A stretch of 14,819 nt of DNA from Eutrophocola sp964490145. Its GTDB lineage: Bacteria > Pseudomonadota > Gammaproteobacteria > Pseudomonadales > Pseudohongiellaceae. The stretch covers positions 1-14,819 of the forward strand of contig CAZBBS010000067.1 in assembly GCA_964490145.1 (NCBI GenBank). The letters run 5' to 3'. How positions within the stretch are numbered: position 1 is the stretch's first letter; each line of letters begins with the position of its first letter. Below are positions 14,770-14,819 of this stretch, in pieces. Below the pieces are notes generated by a model that ran no database searches, was not told the origin of the DNA, and saw only the letters and a program-made list of their open reading frames with translations. Position numbers and translations under genes: made by a program.

Positions 14770-14819
14770 GCCGAAGTGGTGGAATTGGTAGACACGCTAT
14801 CTTGAGGGGGTAGTGACCT
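14770..14819 (+). tRNA. leuU: tRNA-Leu(GAG), 5' part, cut by the window end
   Basis: From 14770 the sequence follows the 5' half of E. coli tRNA-Leu(GAG) closely: acceptor strand GCCGAAG, a D-arm with GGTGGAATTGGTAGACAC, and an anticodon stem CTATC/GGTAG (one T-G pair) around TTGAGGG with anticodon GAG at 14804-14806. The long variable arm of a class II tRNA begins at TGACCT and the rest is outside the window. The first tRNA base directly follows the secG stop codon TAA (14767-14769), so the 5' end must be cut by RNase P from a common transcript or the tRNA must have a promoter inside secG. Confidence 0.93.

Overview
The window is a conserved housekeeping neighbourhood of a gammaproteobacterium. 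The order is dnaJ (3' end) - dapB - [inserted pair] - carA - carB - greA - yhbY (opposite strand) - rlmE - ftsH - folP - glmM - tpiA - secG - tRNA-Leu(GAG). This order and the protein sequences (for example an FtsH tail ending in a PIGGPAGE-type motif) most resemble the Pseudomonas/Oceanospirillales/Cellvibrionales part of the class. The genus cannot be fixed from the sequence alone. No insertion sequence, phage gene, CRISPR array or rRNA was seen.

Region 1 (1-962) holds the last 37 codons of dnaJ and complete dapB (lysine/peptidoglycan precursor synthesis). Region 2 (990-2473, minus strand) is the accessory part. It is a two-gene operon for a two-subunit, cupin-type ring-cleavage dioxygenase of the hydroquinone 1,2-dioxygenase (PnpCD/HapCD) type, placed convergent to dapB and divergent from carA. 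The large subunit has the H-x-N-x3-E ... H iron ligand set with the spacing I recall for PnpD. No other gene of an aromatic pathway and no regulator lies in the window.

Region 3 (2474-2889) is a 416-base intergenic stretch. It carries a perfect 16-base palindrome, a sigma70-like promoter, a 21-codon ORF ending at a strong intrinsic terminator, and a second hairpin just before the carA ribosome-binding site. The arrangement looks like an attenuation-type leader of carAB. Region 4 (2890-7818) is carA-carB-greA: both subunits of carbamoyl-phosphate synthetase, feeding pyrimidine and arginine synthesis, followed by a transcript-cleavage factor. Region 5 (7830-8893) holds divergent yhbY and rlmE, both concerned with the large ribosomal subunit.

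Region 6 (8894-11105) is the ftsH protease gene with a structured 209-base upstream region and a terminator behind it. Region 7 (11125-13381) is folP-glmM (folate and UDP-GlcNAc synthesis); glmM starts at TTG. Region 8 (13519-14819) is tpiA, secG and the 5' part of a tRNA-Leu gene that begins on the base after the secG stop codon. The housekeeping genes look intact. The points of interest are the dioxygenase pair, the carAB and ftsH leaders, and the tandemly repeated ribosome-binding region of secG.
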